From positions 15,810,001 to 15,874,000 of the forward strand of contig NC_071332.1 in assembly GCF_010183535.1 (NCBI RefSeq): 64,000 nt of DNA, read 5' to 3'. The notes under the pieces were generated by a model. That model was given only the letters and a program-made list of their open reading frames with translations, was not told where the DNA came from and searched no databases. The translations under genes were made by a program, and so were the position numbers. Shown piece by piece: positions 43,480 to 55,239 of this stretch (its first letter is position 1; every line of letters starts with the position of its first letter). The DNA is from Caenorhabditis remanei. Its lineage: Eukaryota > Nematoda > Chromadorea > Rhabditida > Rhabditidae.

Positions 43480-46400
43480 TTAGACTTGTGAATCCTGATG
43501 ATGTCCTGATTCTTTATGCTCCACTGAAGTCGTCGTCATCTGATGATCACTTCCCATCAGATCTCCTCTTCTCAATTGAACTCTTCCGAATCCTCCTCCA
43601 TAAATATCCGTATTCGATTTCATAAATGTGGCGATAGATCTGACAGTGAAGTTGTTCAACACTTCATTTGTATTTTCTCTCTGTAACTATTTGATTATTG
43701 GTCTGAAAATCAAGGGAATGTACCTGAGCAGCAACGTAGTCCTCCACACTCAACGCTCTTTGAATATGAGGTGGTGTTCGAGGTGTGAGTTTCGGTGGTT
43801 TTTGTTGCTCTTTCTCTTCTGGGATCACTTTTCCACGACGGACTATTCCATCGAGTTTGTTTTCGACGAGGGTGAGGACTCCTGAAATGTGAAAATATGA
43901 CATTTTGGTGGGAAGAAAGTGGTCTAATGATAATTTCAGATTCGGATGAGGGAGCCGAAGTTCTCAAGCTCGCGGGTATACCATTGCGCTCTTTTTGGGT
44001 AGAAGCAGTACTTCTTTTTTAGAAGCTTTAGTCAGATACAGTACCGTGCAGTAAGATATATAATATGAATTTTTTCAGTAGAAAATGACCAACTTTGAGA
44101 GGCTGTTACGGTATTACTGATTGTCCCACAGAGTACATTATGTATAAACCATACAGATCAAGGGTAGAACTTCATTTTGTAGTTGACAACTTTTTCGTAC
44201 GGACACTTCCTAGCAAATTACATTTCGACAAAGTAATTTCTCCCTCAAATCGCCCCATTTCTGTGCAAAATAGAGTGATTTTTGAGCTGTCCCCTAAAAA
44301 TGACCATAACTCTCTAGTGTAAGACTATCGTGTGGTGACGCAAATACAGTTATATTATTAGAGCGCACTTTCTAGTCTCCGCCCACATCCTTTGGTACAG
44401 ATCTCCTTATAACAGACACCTACAGACCGTTATCCCCAGCAGAAGCCGCTTTTTTCTCGGGCAGTACTAAGTTCTTATGCTGTCCTACGCGGAGCTGCAC
44501 TGTTCATATTCTCTGGTTATTTTGAGAAATTAATAGTGTCTGGCAAGATCGGTGTTTACATACATATATTTAGAACTTGCATTAAAATGACTATTTTCAT
44601 TATTTTCAGCAATTGTTTTTCAGTTTTCCTCCCCTCTTTACTCACCAAAAATTCCATTCTCCACCGCAATAAAAGTGTTCCTATTGACGACCTTGGTGAG
44701 TGCCATACCGAAGAAGAACATTATCGAAATGATTGGAGAGAACTGACATCATTTTCATTTCCTTTTGCAATTTTTGATCTCACACTTACCGTAGCATTAT
44801 TTGGCATGATATCACCGAGACCGATCGTACTCAAAGAGATAAATGAGAAGTAGAAACAGAGAAAGAGTGACATTCCGGTTCCCGGTTGTTGGCCGCTCAG
44901 TTCATCGTAGAGATTTATGAATAGGGTGCAGAAGGCTAGGTAGAGGGCTAATAATAGGAGGCACGATTTGATTGGGATTTGGATAATTTCATTGACATCC
45001 AAAGTACGGTCACCGTTGAGTTCTCTGAAACAGAAGACATCAGGATGGACAGACACACGCGAGGACACTATACCTCATCCGCTGCTTCAACTGAGCATAA
45101 AGTTTCGTCAAGTGCACCAAAAAGAACTGTCCCAAATCTCGAAGAGCCACCAGTGTAACCGGCACAAAAATGAATCCATAGATGCAAACCAGAAACTGTC
45201 CGAGCGTGGATTCCGGTGCAATCGACCCGTATCCAGTGGTTGTGTAGACATTCATACTGAAGAAGAACGCACTTTCAAACGTCCATTTCCAATTTCTTCC
45301 GTGGTCTTCTAGCTTGTAATACGTGGACCCTTTGTACTGTCCCTCCAGTCTCATCAGTGTCACATAGGCTTCCTGAAAACTGAAAAGGTGTTGGGGGGAG
45401 GAGTCGGCGGGGTTAAGGGCTTACTCTAATGTACACTTTCATTTCAGATTCCGTTGTATTTGTATTCGGATCGTTCACTATTTCAGTAATGTTTTCAGCA
45501 ATTTTTCCAAGGAGTTCCTCGAGATTGGTGACTCTTTCAAGGGTGATCTGTAATAAAATTTCAGATTTGCTGAAATAGGATGGATCTATTTGCTAAAATT
45601 TGAAATATTAGCTAAAAAACAGAAGAAGGAAAACCAGATTTCTTAGTAAACTAAATCTCAAAATGTAAATTGCATACTTGCAAACCGGACCGACTCATAC
45701 CTCTCTTGAAGCGCTATCTTATGTTCTGAAAATTATTTCAAAATGTAGATCTCAGCGAATTCTATGTCACTGACTTACTACAGGGCGGACAATCATTCTA
45801 GCCCGGCCCGAGGCATGCTAACGAACATACATTCGACTCGTATTTTGTCAGTGACATAGAGCTCGCCGAGATCTACAGTTTGGTATATTTTTAAGCTCAT
45901 TAGATAGCGGTTTAGGGCGCCGGCCCGGTTTGCCTGTATTACTGTCTGGCACTTCTGATTTGAAATTTTGTATCCTCAAAATCGCGGCATGGTGTCTCGG
46001 TACCACCCCTATAAGCTGCTTCTATTCTTTGTAACTGTAACTGAGAGATCGAGAGAGCGCAGAGAAAACAGACTGTCTAATTTCTTAATTTTTTTATGCT
46101 TACGCTTCAACCCTTCACATCTCAAAACCTTGCAGACCTATAGAAAACTACAAAAATCATCGTTGCTCAAGCATCTTCCACACATTCCAACTCACCGCCC
46201 GTTCATATCTACTCTCCACTGTCCAAAACATGAATGCTCCGAAAATCGTATACGACAAGACCATAAACGCCACCAAAATATGTCTCAATCCAATTTGTTT
46301 CCGATGAAATGCGAACCAATACATCGATCTATCGAAATGTCGTTTCGTCGGGATTACAGTATCCCCCAGAGCTCCAGGACTACTCAGCACACTGACTCCA

Positions 46401-47254
46401 TCTTGCTTCGGTTTGTATCTCCGTTGAAGTTGTCCAAAAGTATCCTGATTCTTGTGAATCCCTGATACAGTATGCGCATTTCTCTCGTAATACTTTTCAA
46501 CGGCTTCCGCTTTTGAAAGACTTGTAGACGAGTTGCTACGGACTAGATTAAGGTTTTGCATTGTCGGATGGACACGTGGCTTCTTCTTTTCTTCTCGCTT
46601 TTCTTCTTTCTTTTCATCGGCAGGCTTGGGTTCTTTGCTGAAAATTTCGGTGGTTTTTAGGGAAAGCTCAGGGGGGAATCTAGTAAAATCTAGTACCTTT
46701 CATTGCTAACTGCTTGTGAGATATCTGGATTCGATGATTTTATTCCTCCATCTTCTTCCTCGTCGATTTCTGAAAATTGGAAGTTGAAGCAGAGAGAGAG
46801 AGTTGCCGGCGGTGTATCTGTTGTTATTGGCGGTTTTAGGTAAGCTGAGATTTTATGAAGAGACGCAGAAAAGCTAGAGTGTCTCGCTGTCTGTGCTCGC
46901 TGTCTCATACTCTGAACTTCAAATCGTTGTACCACCACAGCGCCTAGTGCTATCAAAAAGTTAATAACTAACAAAATATGTAAAATTCTCTGTTCTACAA
47001 TTTTGTAATTGTCAACTTTTTTGTGCGAGTGGTCCCTAAATAGATATAAGCAGGAGACGAAGAAAAGGTAGGCTGTCTGACTTCTCTCCGCCCTTCAAAG
47101 CGTCGTATCTAAAAACCTTGCAGAGCTATCAAAAAAACTTTCAACTACAAAAATGAAGATCTGGATTTGATCTACACAACGCCAATAAATTTAAAACGAA
47201 AAAATATGCCTCACCTTCCAAAACAGCCGGATGCGAATTCCCTGGACCACCATT
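43480..47254 (-). CDS. Two-pore-domain (TWK/K2P) potassium channel
   Basis: Background K+ channel subunit in the plasma membrane. Exons: 47254-47215, 46769-46697, 46637-46196, 45547-45425, 45372-45074, 45024-44790, 44742-44646, 43881-43724, 43680-43480; 555 residues. The long N-terminal cytoplasmic part has a Lys/Glu-rich run (KKEEKREEKKK). Then come TM1 (HILVAFMVLSYTIFGAFMFW), an extracellular cap with NIT and NTT glycosylation sites, P1 TTTGYGSI, P2 STIGLGDI, and TM4 (IISIMFFFGMALTK). The tail is hydrophilic. The start is the weakest point: an upstream exon (47349-47338, ATGACGAATAAG) reads out of frame and would act as a short upstream ORF. Intron 3 holds a foldback and intron 7 a half-foldback element. 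The two pore filters are intact. Confidence 0.88.
44044..44317. mobile_element. Half copy of the large palindromic element (copy 4)
   Basis: Left tip CCGTGCAGTAAGATATA and a full left arm are present, but homology stops at CCATAACTCTCTAG, in the centre of the palindrome, so the right arm is missing. Lies in the intron before the last two coding exons of the K+ channel gene. Confidence 0.65.
45678..45945. repeat. Foldback element in a K+ channel intron
   Basis: TAGATCTCAGCGAATTCTAT near 45745 pairs with ATAGAGCTCGCCGAGATCTA near 45855; outer parts AAACCGGACC and GGCCCGGTTT also pair. Contains short GGCCCGG blocks. Confidence 0.5.
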
Positions 47255-47349
47255 TCTAATCTGTGAGTTTCCCTGAAATCGAAAACTATTTTTTCTTTTT
47301 TCAAAACTACAGTACCCCTCTCTTCCCCCATTCTCACCTTATTCGTCAT

Positions 47350-49043
47350 TTCTCCAACAACAGATAGGCACGTCTACTTGACACCACACCAACTGACCAA
47401 AAATGCAAAAGAATATTATTTTATCAAAAGATAGTTTGAAATGCTGAAGAGAAGAGATATGCGTTGACAGATACAGAAGGAGAAACGAAAAAATAACGAA
47501 CCGCGCAAAAAGTGACAAAATGATGATGATATCATTTGAAGGAGTGAGAAAGAGAGAGAGATAATCTTAGACACTTTTCATCTTTGTTCTCATTTCCTCA
47601 TAAAGAGAAAGAAAATGTTGAGAGAAGACGACTAGACTAAACTGGGACTATAAAAGTGACCAGAGGTGCCCTTTGTGACAGTTTTTATTCGTTTTTTTTT
47701 CAAATCACGAGGGGAGGGAGAGATGTGTACAGTAAATAGTTCTGTTTTGGATAACAATTCCTTGAATTGTCGGATTGGATGGGTTACGGTATCTAATTTT
47801 AAAGATAAAATGTTCTTTATATCACTACTTTTACTGTGGAACTATGTACTTAAATTCGTCAATTTACATGTATAAACCAGATAACCAGGTTGTCGTGGGA
47901 ATCCGGACCTACAGACATGCGGACAGACCGAGTACGGTATTCGGAAAATCTAATCATTGTAGCAAAAAGTAAGGCTCCACACTTCTTCGTGCTTATAGGA
48001 AATGCTTTACTTCAGAAATTAAGACGGACAGACATAAAGACAGATAGAAAACCAGTAACTTGACACAACGTAGACCAGTGCCTATAAACATGTTAACCGG
48101 GTGACTCGGACAACCGGACTAGCAGACAAACGGACAGACCGAATACCGTATTATTAAAACGAATCAGAGTTTCAAAAAAGTAAAGTTCCATAAGAACCGC
48201 CGTATAGTAAAAGTTTGGACGAGCATACACACAGACCGACGAAAAATCAGTAATAATTATCAAGACACACCGTTAAACATGTGCCCTTAAACAGGGGGTC
48301 GCGGACATCCGGACAAACAGAAATACAGGCAAACGGATTTTGATATCCTGGCGGTCCCTCGCTGTTACGATTTTGTAGCTGTCATGATTACAGTATTTTT
48401 TACTGCTAACTTCTAGAAGTCGCTTATGTTCCAGATCTCAATTTCCAATCCTCTTCCCTCTTCCTATCATCTTCTTAAACCAAATTCAACCCCGACTGAT
48501 CCAATGACATCAACGAAACCCTAAAGAGATAAACTACAGTTTTTCCCATCTCCTCCCTCCTATTTCCTCTTTCACACCTTGAATTTTGGTCTTATCAAAC
48601 AGCTGATAGTTTCTTTCTTTGTCGGGTACTTTCCGATATAATTAATTTACGATTCTTTAAGAGTACTAACCCCTAGTTTTATGAAGTTTGCAGGTAGTTC
48701 AAAGACGAGAAATTGATGACGTCGTAAAGTCAATTTACCGGAAAAATGGCATTTATGTTCAACCAGTTATCCGTAGGATGACCATTATATATTCGAGAGT
48801 TGACGTCATGAAAAAAAACTAGCAGAACGAAAAAATAATTTAAAGAGAAACTAACTTTCAAAAAAAAGAACGAGACTGAAAGATAAATAGATTAAAAGAC
48901 TGACAAACCAATTAGCGATAGGCTTTGACAACTGTCCCAGTTTCAAATAAGAAAAAGATACTGTTATATCAAAAAAATGTATCGAAACGACGCATTTGCG
49001 ATTCAAAATTCAAAACATTATAGTTCAAAGTCTCTCAAAAGTA
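47350..49043. other. Intergenic upstream of the K+ channel, with a minisatellite
   Basis: 47880-48340 has two diverged units of about 235 bp sharing CGGACAGACCGA, TACCGTATT / TACGGTATT and AAGTAAGGCTCCA / AAGTAAAGTTCCA words, related to the ACAGACATTCGG repeats at 11.5 kb. A TATAAAAG lies at 47650 on the plus strand but no gene follows it. No coding exon seen. Confidence 0.5.
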
Positions 49044-50332
49044 CAGGGTGCGGCATAAATACTGATACACGCAAAAAACGTTATAACTTTTTTCAAAAAC
49101 ATCCAAACATCTTTTCCTTTTGGAAAAAAATTATTCATTCACTACAGAAAAGATATACAATGATGATTTTCGATCCGCCTTCCTGTCTCCTGAATTACAG
49201 CTCTCAATCTCTTCGCGTAGATAGGACCTAGGCACGGAGGTAGTTGACGACTTCAGCGTCCCAGAACTTATACAAAACACAATTCAGAGAATTCGAACTA
49301 ATTTTTTTTTGTTAAGAAACTCTCTGGGTCTGATATCCTTCATTTAAAAATTTGATAAAATTGCGTTTTGGCGAAATAGGCACCCATTTCGACAGCCAGG
49401 TGAACTCCGGAAAATCCTATCCGAACGACTGTTAGGCAGTCTTGGAGCGGTGGGCCGACGCTTCAACTTTCTGCATTGTCCAAAAATGATTTTCAAGTTG
49501 AAAACAGACCTCGCAATAAATTCCAACCGTGAAATAGGGTTTCGGATTAATTTTGGTTCCTGGATGTACCAAAATGTAAAAAGTGTAGCAAAACTAGTAG
49601 GTTCCGACTAAAACCGGGACTGAAGGCGGATTTCAAGTTTCATCGAGAAATTTCGTGTTTAATCAGAATGTCCATAAGTGTTTTTCTATATTTGTTTTGT
49701 TTTTAATGTTCTGGTCAATTTTTATGGTCAGTAAAATTCATGAGTAAACACTGGTATCAAATTAGTGATTTTGTGCGTGCCAAGGAGGACCTCATGAGCT
49801 ATCAACGTTCATAAAATCTTGAGTTTTTGAACTAGGACAGTGATTTTTTCGGAACACAATGAGAAAATATTCAGCTTTAATTTCATATCTCATTGAACTA
49901 TTATTGTTGAAATTTCAAAGCCGTAGCCCACTTTTTTCACGCTCCGGTCCAAATTAGACCTGATCCTCTGTTTGCCGGAATATGTCCAGGGCGGAGCCGG
50001 AACAAATACTGTAAATATATTTTCCAAGAAGGTCTTGAATATGACAATACATTCCCTACGTTTTATTCTTCTAAAGACCTGCATTTGCGGCGCTCTCACC
50101 TACTTGAAACTCACAAAAAATCATTTCACACACACTGATACAGTCGATGGTAGAGCTGGCTGGAGAAAAAATGTTGCCACCAGCGTAAAAATGAAAATTA
50201 CAATCTGTTACATCGAGAACTTAAAAACTACATAGAAACGTATAATAAAACATATATTTGGATGCACCTGGAATTCTGTGCCTGAACCAGAGCTGACCCA
50301 AACTTTTGTATCAGTATTTATGCCGCACCCTG
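49044..50332 (+). mobile_element. Decayed mariner-sized transposon with TA duplication
   Basis: 1289 bp with 26-bp terminal inverted repeats (CAGGGTGCGGCATAAATACT, then GATACA) and TA on both sides. Length, short perfect ends and TA target are those of the Tc1/mariner superfamily. The interior has no long frame: fragments on the plus strand (for example EKMLPPA followed by stops, then KLQSVTSRT near 50165-50215) look like a transposase C-terminus broken by stops and shifts. Non-functional, but the ends are well preserved. Confidence 0.7.
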
Positions 50333-50334
50333 TA

Positions 50335-51694
50335 ATAACAAAAATTGGTAGCGGTTCAAACACACAAAAAATGTTCTCACGGTGAGGACAATAAGGTTCT
50401 GGCTGGACGTCAACCGGTTTGAAGTAAATTTTAAAATTTAAAAAAAAAATTGTTGAGTGTCAAGAAATATCATCGTCAATTATAGTTCGTTTTGAGTAGG
50501 ATTTTTAAGAGGATTTGGAACACATTCAAGGTTTCCAGTTTCTGAAGACCTTGAGACAGTAAGAAGTCGATTTTTGAAGAAGTAGAAAAATACATACAAT
50601 TGAAAAAAAATCTTGGGGAATGAATATTGGCACAGTGCCAGGAGAAGGGTTAGTGTGCCATTGGTATTTGGAGTCGCTATGCAGCGAACACAAATTGAAG
50701 AGTAAAAAGATTGGAAACTTTTGATTGGAAACAATTTGAAGCGACTATGATATCACTAGAAACATGACTCATGTTTTGTTAAAAAACTTCAGTTTATTCT
50801 AAGAAATGGTCAATTTTAATTTCTTTCCCATTTTATATCATTGTCCTCAACGAGAATCGGGAAAAAGAAAAGAAGTTGTAAGAGTGTCTAAAGACAAAGT
50901 AATAGAGTAAATCTCCCATTCTTTCCTATCGTTCGGCAATTTTATTTCTTCTTGTGGTGGACATTGATTATTTTTCTTTCTTATTGGGTTGCATAGTTTT
51001 TGTAAGTCATAAACTACATTGTTATTATGGAGAATTCAAACTCATTTTTCTGAAATTTTCTGAGAGTGTTCTTTGTTAAAGTTGTTTGCTTATTCGCGAG
51101 ATTCATATTTATATAAGTTAGGTATTCAGAAGTCAAAGAAAAATTGTATACATGGCGGCTGTTTCCCTTCCGTTTATGCTTAATATTTTGCTGATTTTAA
51201 TGGCAGCTCAAAGGTTTTTAATAATTTTTGTGCAAGTCTCGGAGAAATATTGAAACTTTTTTCAAATATTTTAAACTTCCAAACGTTGGATTTTAATGGT
51301 ATCAATATTTTGACAACTCGTCAATATTATAGGTCAAAAGCGTTGAAAGATTTTTCGTACTCTTGATGACATGTCAATGATATTTTCCGCTATTAATTTA
51401 TCATTCCCCCGTTAAAGAAATGTTACTGATGGTCATCTTTTACGAATTTGTCCTTTTCACGAATACAAGTTTTCCAATATATTTTGTAATTTGTTTTCCT
51501 CTAATTACGGCAGTCTAAAGGTTATTTTATCCTATTTTAGCGTGCACTATGAGGTTGTGACGTTGTTTTCTCTTTTTGAAACAAATAACAGTATTCAACC
51601 AACCGTGTGCAATGTCAGCACACAAATATGATGTAATAGTGTCGTATTCCTATTCATGCCAATTATAAATTAGAATATTCGTTAAATTAAGAAA
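50335..51694. other. Intergenic
   Basis: Between the transposon and the 3' end of the Na+/H+ exchanger. AT-rich; I see no coding exon, RNA gene or clear repeat. Confidence 0.45.
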
Positions 51695-54596
51695 TTAGAC
51701 TCTCAAAAAATCATTCTTCTTTTTCGCATCTAAATCCCCGGCTGATTGTCTTCTCTGCCGATTGTAAGCAGTGTCAGAGTCCAGTTGTTCGGCACTTCGG
51801 AACATGGCTGCCAAGTTGGACCGGGATTTCTGAAACTAAATGTTATCCGGTTTTCCAGCCAATAAAAACTAACCACTTCAGTCATATAATCATCCTGAAT
51901 GTCTTCTCCATCACCCTTCACTTCACTCGCCGGACTTTTCGTGTTCATTTCAAGCAACTTTCTATCCAACAAGTCACTAAACAGCGAGTAAAGAGAATCA
52001 ATATTCTCTCCAGAGTTCATAAACTTTTCCAATTGTAAATGCCGGGGTGTCACTGTTTTCTGATTTGATGAGCTGTGTACTGCCACAGTGCTTTCCAGTC
52101 TTCCGCTCTGAATAGTAGTCTTAATACTGGCTAGCCGTATTGCGTCTTCCAGCGTGATTTTCTCGTACGCCCTGATGATTTTCGAAGCGTCGAAACTCTC
52201 CTTCTTCTGATGTCTCATCAAGATCGGCTTGATTCGTTTCGCATTGAATCTTTCGAAACTGAAAATCAAAAAAAAAATCTGAAAACTATTCTTGAATATT
52301 CGATTCCTTACTTTTCAATAAGGGTATACGGCCCCTTCTTCCCTGCAATATCCTCAACTCCTGACATCATATAATCCAGATATTTATTGTAGACACTCTC
52401 CACCATTGTAGCATCTCTCTCTTCTCTCTTCTTCACTTTCAGCCAATTCACTAGTGGTCTAACCGTGATTCCTTGAAGGAACACTGTAAAGTAGATCACT
52501 GCAATTGTCGCAGTGACAAACATTGGTTTAGCAGTGATTGATGCTGGAATAGAGACAACGAGACCATAAGCAATGGCGCCACGGAGTCCTCCATAAGACA
52601 AGACGAACTGATCCACCACCTCGAACTTTTTCGCGCGGAATCGGTTCAAAATGAAGCATTGAACAATTATTCCGATAGCTCTGTATAGCAGACAGAAAAA
52701 TACGGTAGCGATAATAAAGTTGAGATCAAAGTGATGTTGAGATGTGATTGTGGAGAGACCGAGAAACATGAAAATGACGGTTTCGGCGGATTGAGCGAGC
52801 ATTTTGATGAAGTATTTGACTGAGTTGGCGGCGGCTGGGGTGATGTTTCCTTTGATGTATTGTTTCATAAGCATTCCGCAGACGGCGATGCTGGAAACTT
52901 TTCAGTAGAAAATGTTTACGTGGTGGGATTTCTGTCACTATTAAGAAACAAAAAATCCACGACATTGGAAAACCTAACGTTGCGAAACGGCGCTTCAGGA
53001 GGACTGAAGCCACATTTTTTTATTGCTGATTATGATACTTCAGAAAATTCTAAAAAAAAAGTTCTCATTCGAGCACATGCTAAAAATTGTTCTAAACGCC
53101 AAAATTCAAGTTCTCTTGACTACAAAAGGAGCCTAAGTGGAAGAATTTCTCCGCGCGGTCGTGTAGTCCTCTCGGGCAAGTTTTATGTTCAATTCCTCGT
53201 TTTCCCATTTTTTATCCAAAAGTTGGTGGTTAAAAATTTTTTTTTAGAATATCAATGTTGAAGACGAAGAATTGAGCAAAAAGCTTGTCCGAGAGGGCTA
53301 CACGCCAAAACTCTTCCACCTAATTTCCTTTTGGCTCAGGAAAACGGGGGTTGTGGCGTTTTGAGTAATTTTTAGAATATTCATCCATAATTAAAGTTTT
53401 TGAAGGATTTTCTGAAGTATCGGAATCTGCAATGAAAAGTTTATGACTTTAGTCCGAGAACTTCCCAAATCATAACTGTGACCGAATGAGAACACCCCAA
53501 ATCAAAACTACCTGAATCAGATTTTCCAGTTGTGAAACATCATGGTTGCAAAACGAAATAAAAAGCTTACCCAATAATCGAAGACAAGGACAACATCTCA
53601 GCAGTCAGGTATGCCATGTAAGGGAGCACGAATATGAAAACAGGAGCCAAAATCCTCACGTCATATGTGTACCTGGCAAAATTTCAGTCTTTAACTTTTA
53701 TTCACGTTTGTTCTTACTTTGTTGTCAGACTAACTGCAACCGCAAAAATGACACCAATCACTGCTCCACCCAGAGCCACTATGAAAAACGACAATCCTCC
53801 TTTTGCATAATCCAACGCCGACAAATTTTCAGATCCAATTAATGCGAAACTTTTGAACATTTGATAGAGCACTACAGTGACACCATCATTGAAAAGTGCT
53901 TCTCCGAATACATTAATAAAAAGGAACTCATTTACATGAATCTCCTCGAAAATAGCTATAACTGCAACGGGGTCCACTGCGGAGATGAGAGAAGAGAAGA
54001 TAAAAATTTCGAAAGTTGTGAAAGACATAGTGAATAGATCATAATGAGACATGAGTAGAAGTGAACCTCCGATAGCGAATGTATTCCAAAGTGTTCCAAA
54101 TACTGAGAAGACCAGTATAGAGTCTAGATTTTCGAATAAAGCTCTGTTAGGCATGAAATAACCCGCGTCGAAAATGATAGGTGGTAGAAGATAGAGGAAG
54201 AATGTGTGAGAATCTAGGGAGGTTCCGATAAGTGTGGTTTGATGGAGTACCCATCCGAGTGCCAACCCAATTATAATGAGCAATGAGGAGTCTGGTAGCC
54301 ACTTGGATATTGGTTTCATTAGGTTGAATACTGAAAATGTAGTCAAGTGCGCTCCATTGAACTATTATAAAAGCTTACAAATTTTTGCCAGTGCCGCTAT
54401 AAGAAGCCACACTGTGATTAGATATACTTGATCAACTTCCTCCCATTTCCAGGTGAACAACTGAAAAAGTTTTATTTCAGATTTTTATAAACTTTTTTGG
54501 AAAGCTTCATACCTTATAATCATCTAAATCCGATTCCTCGATTTTATCCGCCGTCGCATAACATATCAGAATAAAAACGAAGAGACGAGAAGACAT
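51695..54596 (-). CDS. Na+/H+ exchanger (NHX, SLC9 family)
   Basis: Electroneutral exchanger controlling pH and Na+. Exons: 54596-54513, 54460-54379, 54330-53718, 53672-53571, 52890-52312, 52258-51874, 51829-51695; open frame, 604 residues. A signal-peptide-like N-terminus (MSSRLFVFILICYATA) precedes the membrane domain. Family signs: FFLYLLPPIIFDAGYFMPNR (amiloride-region motif), AVDPVAVIAIFEEIHVN, VFGEALFNDGVTVVLYQMF with the ND pair, and YGGLRGAIAYGLV. The cytoplasmic tail runs about 190 residues and ends KKKNDFLRV, a possible PDZ ligand; NLAAMFRSAEQ near the end resembles other worm NHX tails. The CHP homolog 2.5 kb upstream encodes a likely cofactor. All core motifs are intact. The nhx number cannot be assigned. 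Confidence 0.92.
53034..53423. mobile_element. Foldback MITE in the exchanger intron 4
   Basis: GATACTTCAGAAAATTCTAA at 53034 is mirrored by the end near 53423 (TTTTCTGAAGTATC). Inner parts CGTGTAGTCCTCTCGGGCAA and GTCCGAGAGGGCTACACGCC also pair. Arms about 170-180 bp, noncoding. Confidence 0.6.
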
Positions 54597-55207
54597 TTTC
54601 TGAAATCGGTGAATGGAAAGTACAAAAAGTTTAAGAAGGGGACGCATTCAAAAGGACAACAAAATAACATTGAAAACATTGAAAAGTTATAAATGAAAAA
54701 AAGAATTTCTTCCTTCTTCATGTAAATTCATAAATTTTTCATGAATAAAAAAACTTGAATAGAATGAATTTTTCTATGGAACACGAGAATGGAATATTCT
54801 GTCTGTCTAGTTGTTTCCTCCTTCATTTCAATTTCAGATTATGCAAATTTTCAAAAATTCAGAATATTACAATGTTCTCTAATCGGCTCAAACACATTGA
54901 AGTATAATTTTGTGTTTTCCCTCACGTTTTTTCTTTTTTCGTAGAGAGATGAAGAAAATCAAAAAGGCCAGTGATCGGAAAGAAAACTGGATTTTCAGGG
55001 GAGGCTTATAAAAGATTTGGATCATCTTTATTAATCAGATAGTTAACAAGACAATTAACACAAAAAACTCATGAAATGAAAACGTGAAAATATTCTACAC
55101 CTTTGGCAAAATGGGCGGTACCGGTGACTTCTGCGTCTCTCGAATATCGGGAAATATTTTAATTTTTGTACAATTGAATGAATGGATGAACTAGGTGACA
55201 TGACGGA
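54597..55207. other. Exchanger upstream region
   Basis: Between the start of the exchanger gene and the end of the F-box/FTH gene, so it should hold the exchanger promoter. No TATA box or repeated motif stood out. Confidence 0.4.
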
Positions 55208-55238
55208 TGGCCTAGAAAATCATGACTTTTCTAGGCCA
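55208..55238 (-). terminator. Perfect hairpin right after the F-box/FTH stop codon
   Basis: TGGCCTAGAAAA, 7-nt loop, TTTTCTAGGCCA: a perfect 12-bp inverted repeat beginning two bases past the TAG. It may form a 3' UTR hairpin in the mRNA; function unknown. Confidence 0.5.
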
Positions 55239-55239
55239 C

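Noticed and set aside
45968..46465. 165-residue plus-strand frame
   Set aside because: Antisense shadow of the K+ channel exon that encodes TM1.
47666..47875. 69-residue plus-strand frame after a TATAAAAG
   Set aside because: No homology recognised and it runs up to the minisatellite; the TATA-like word alone is weak support.
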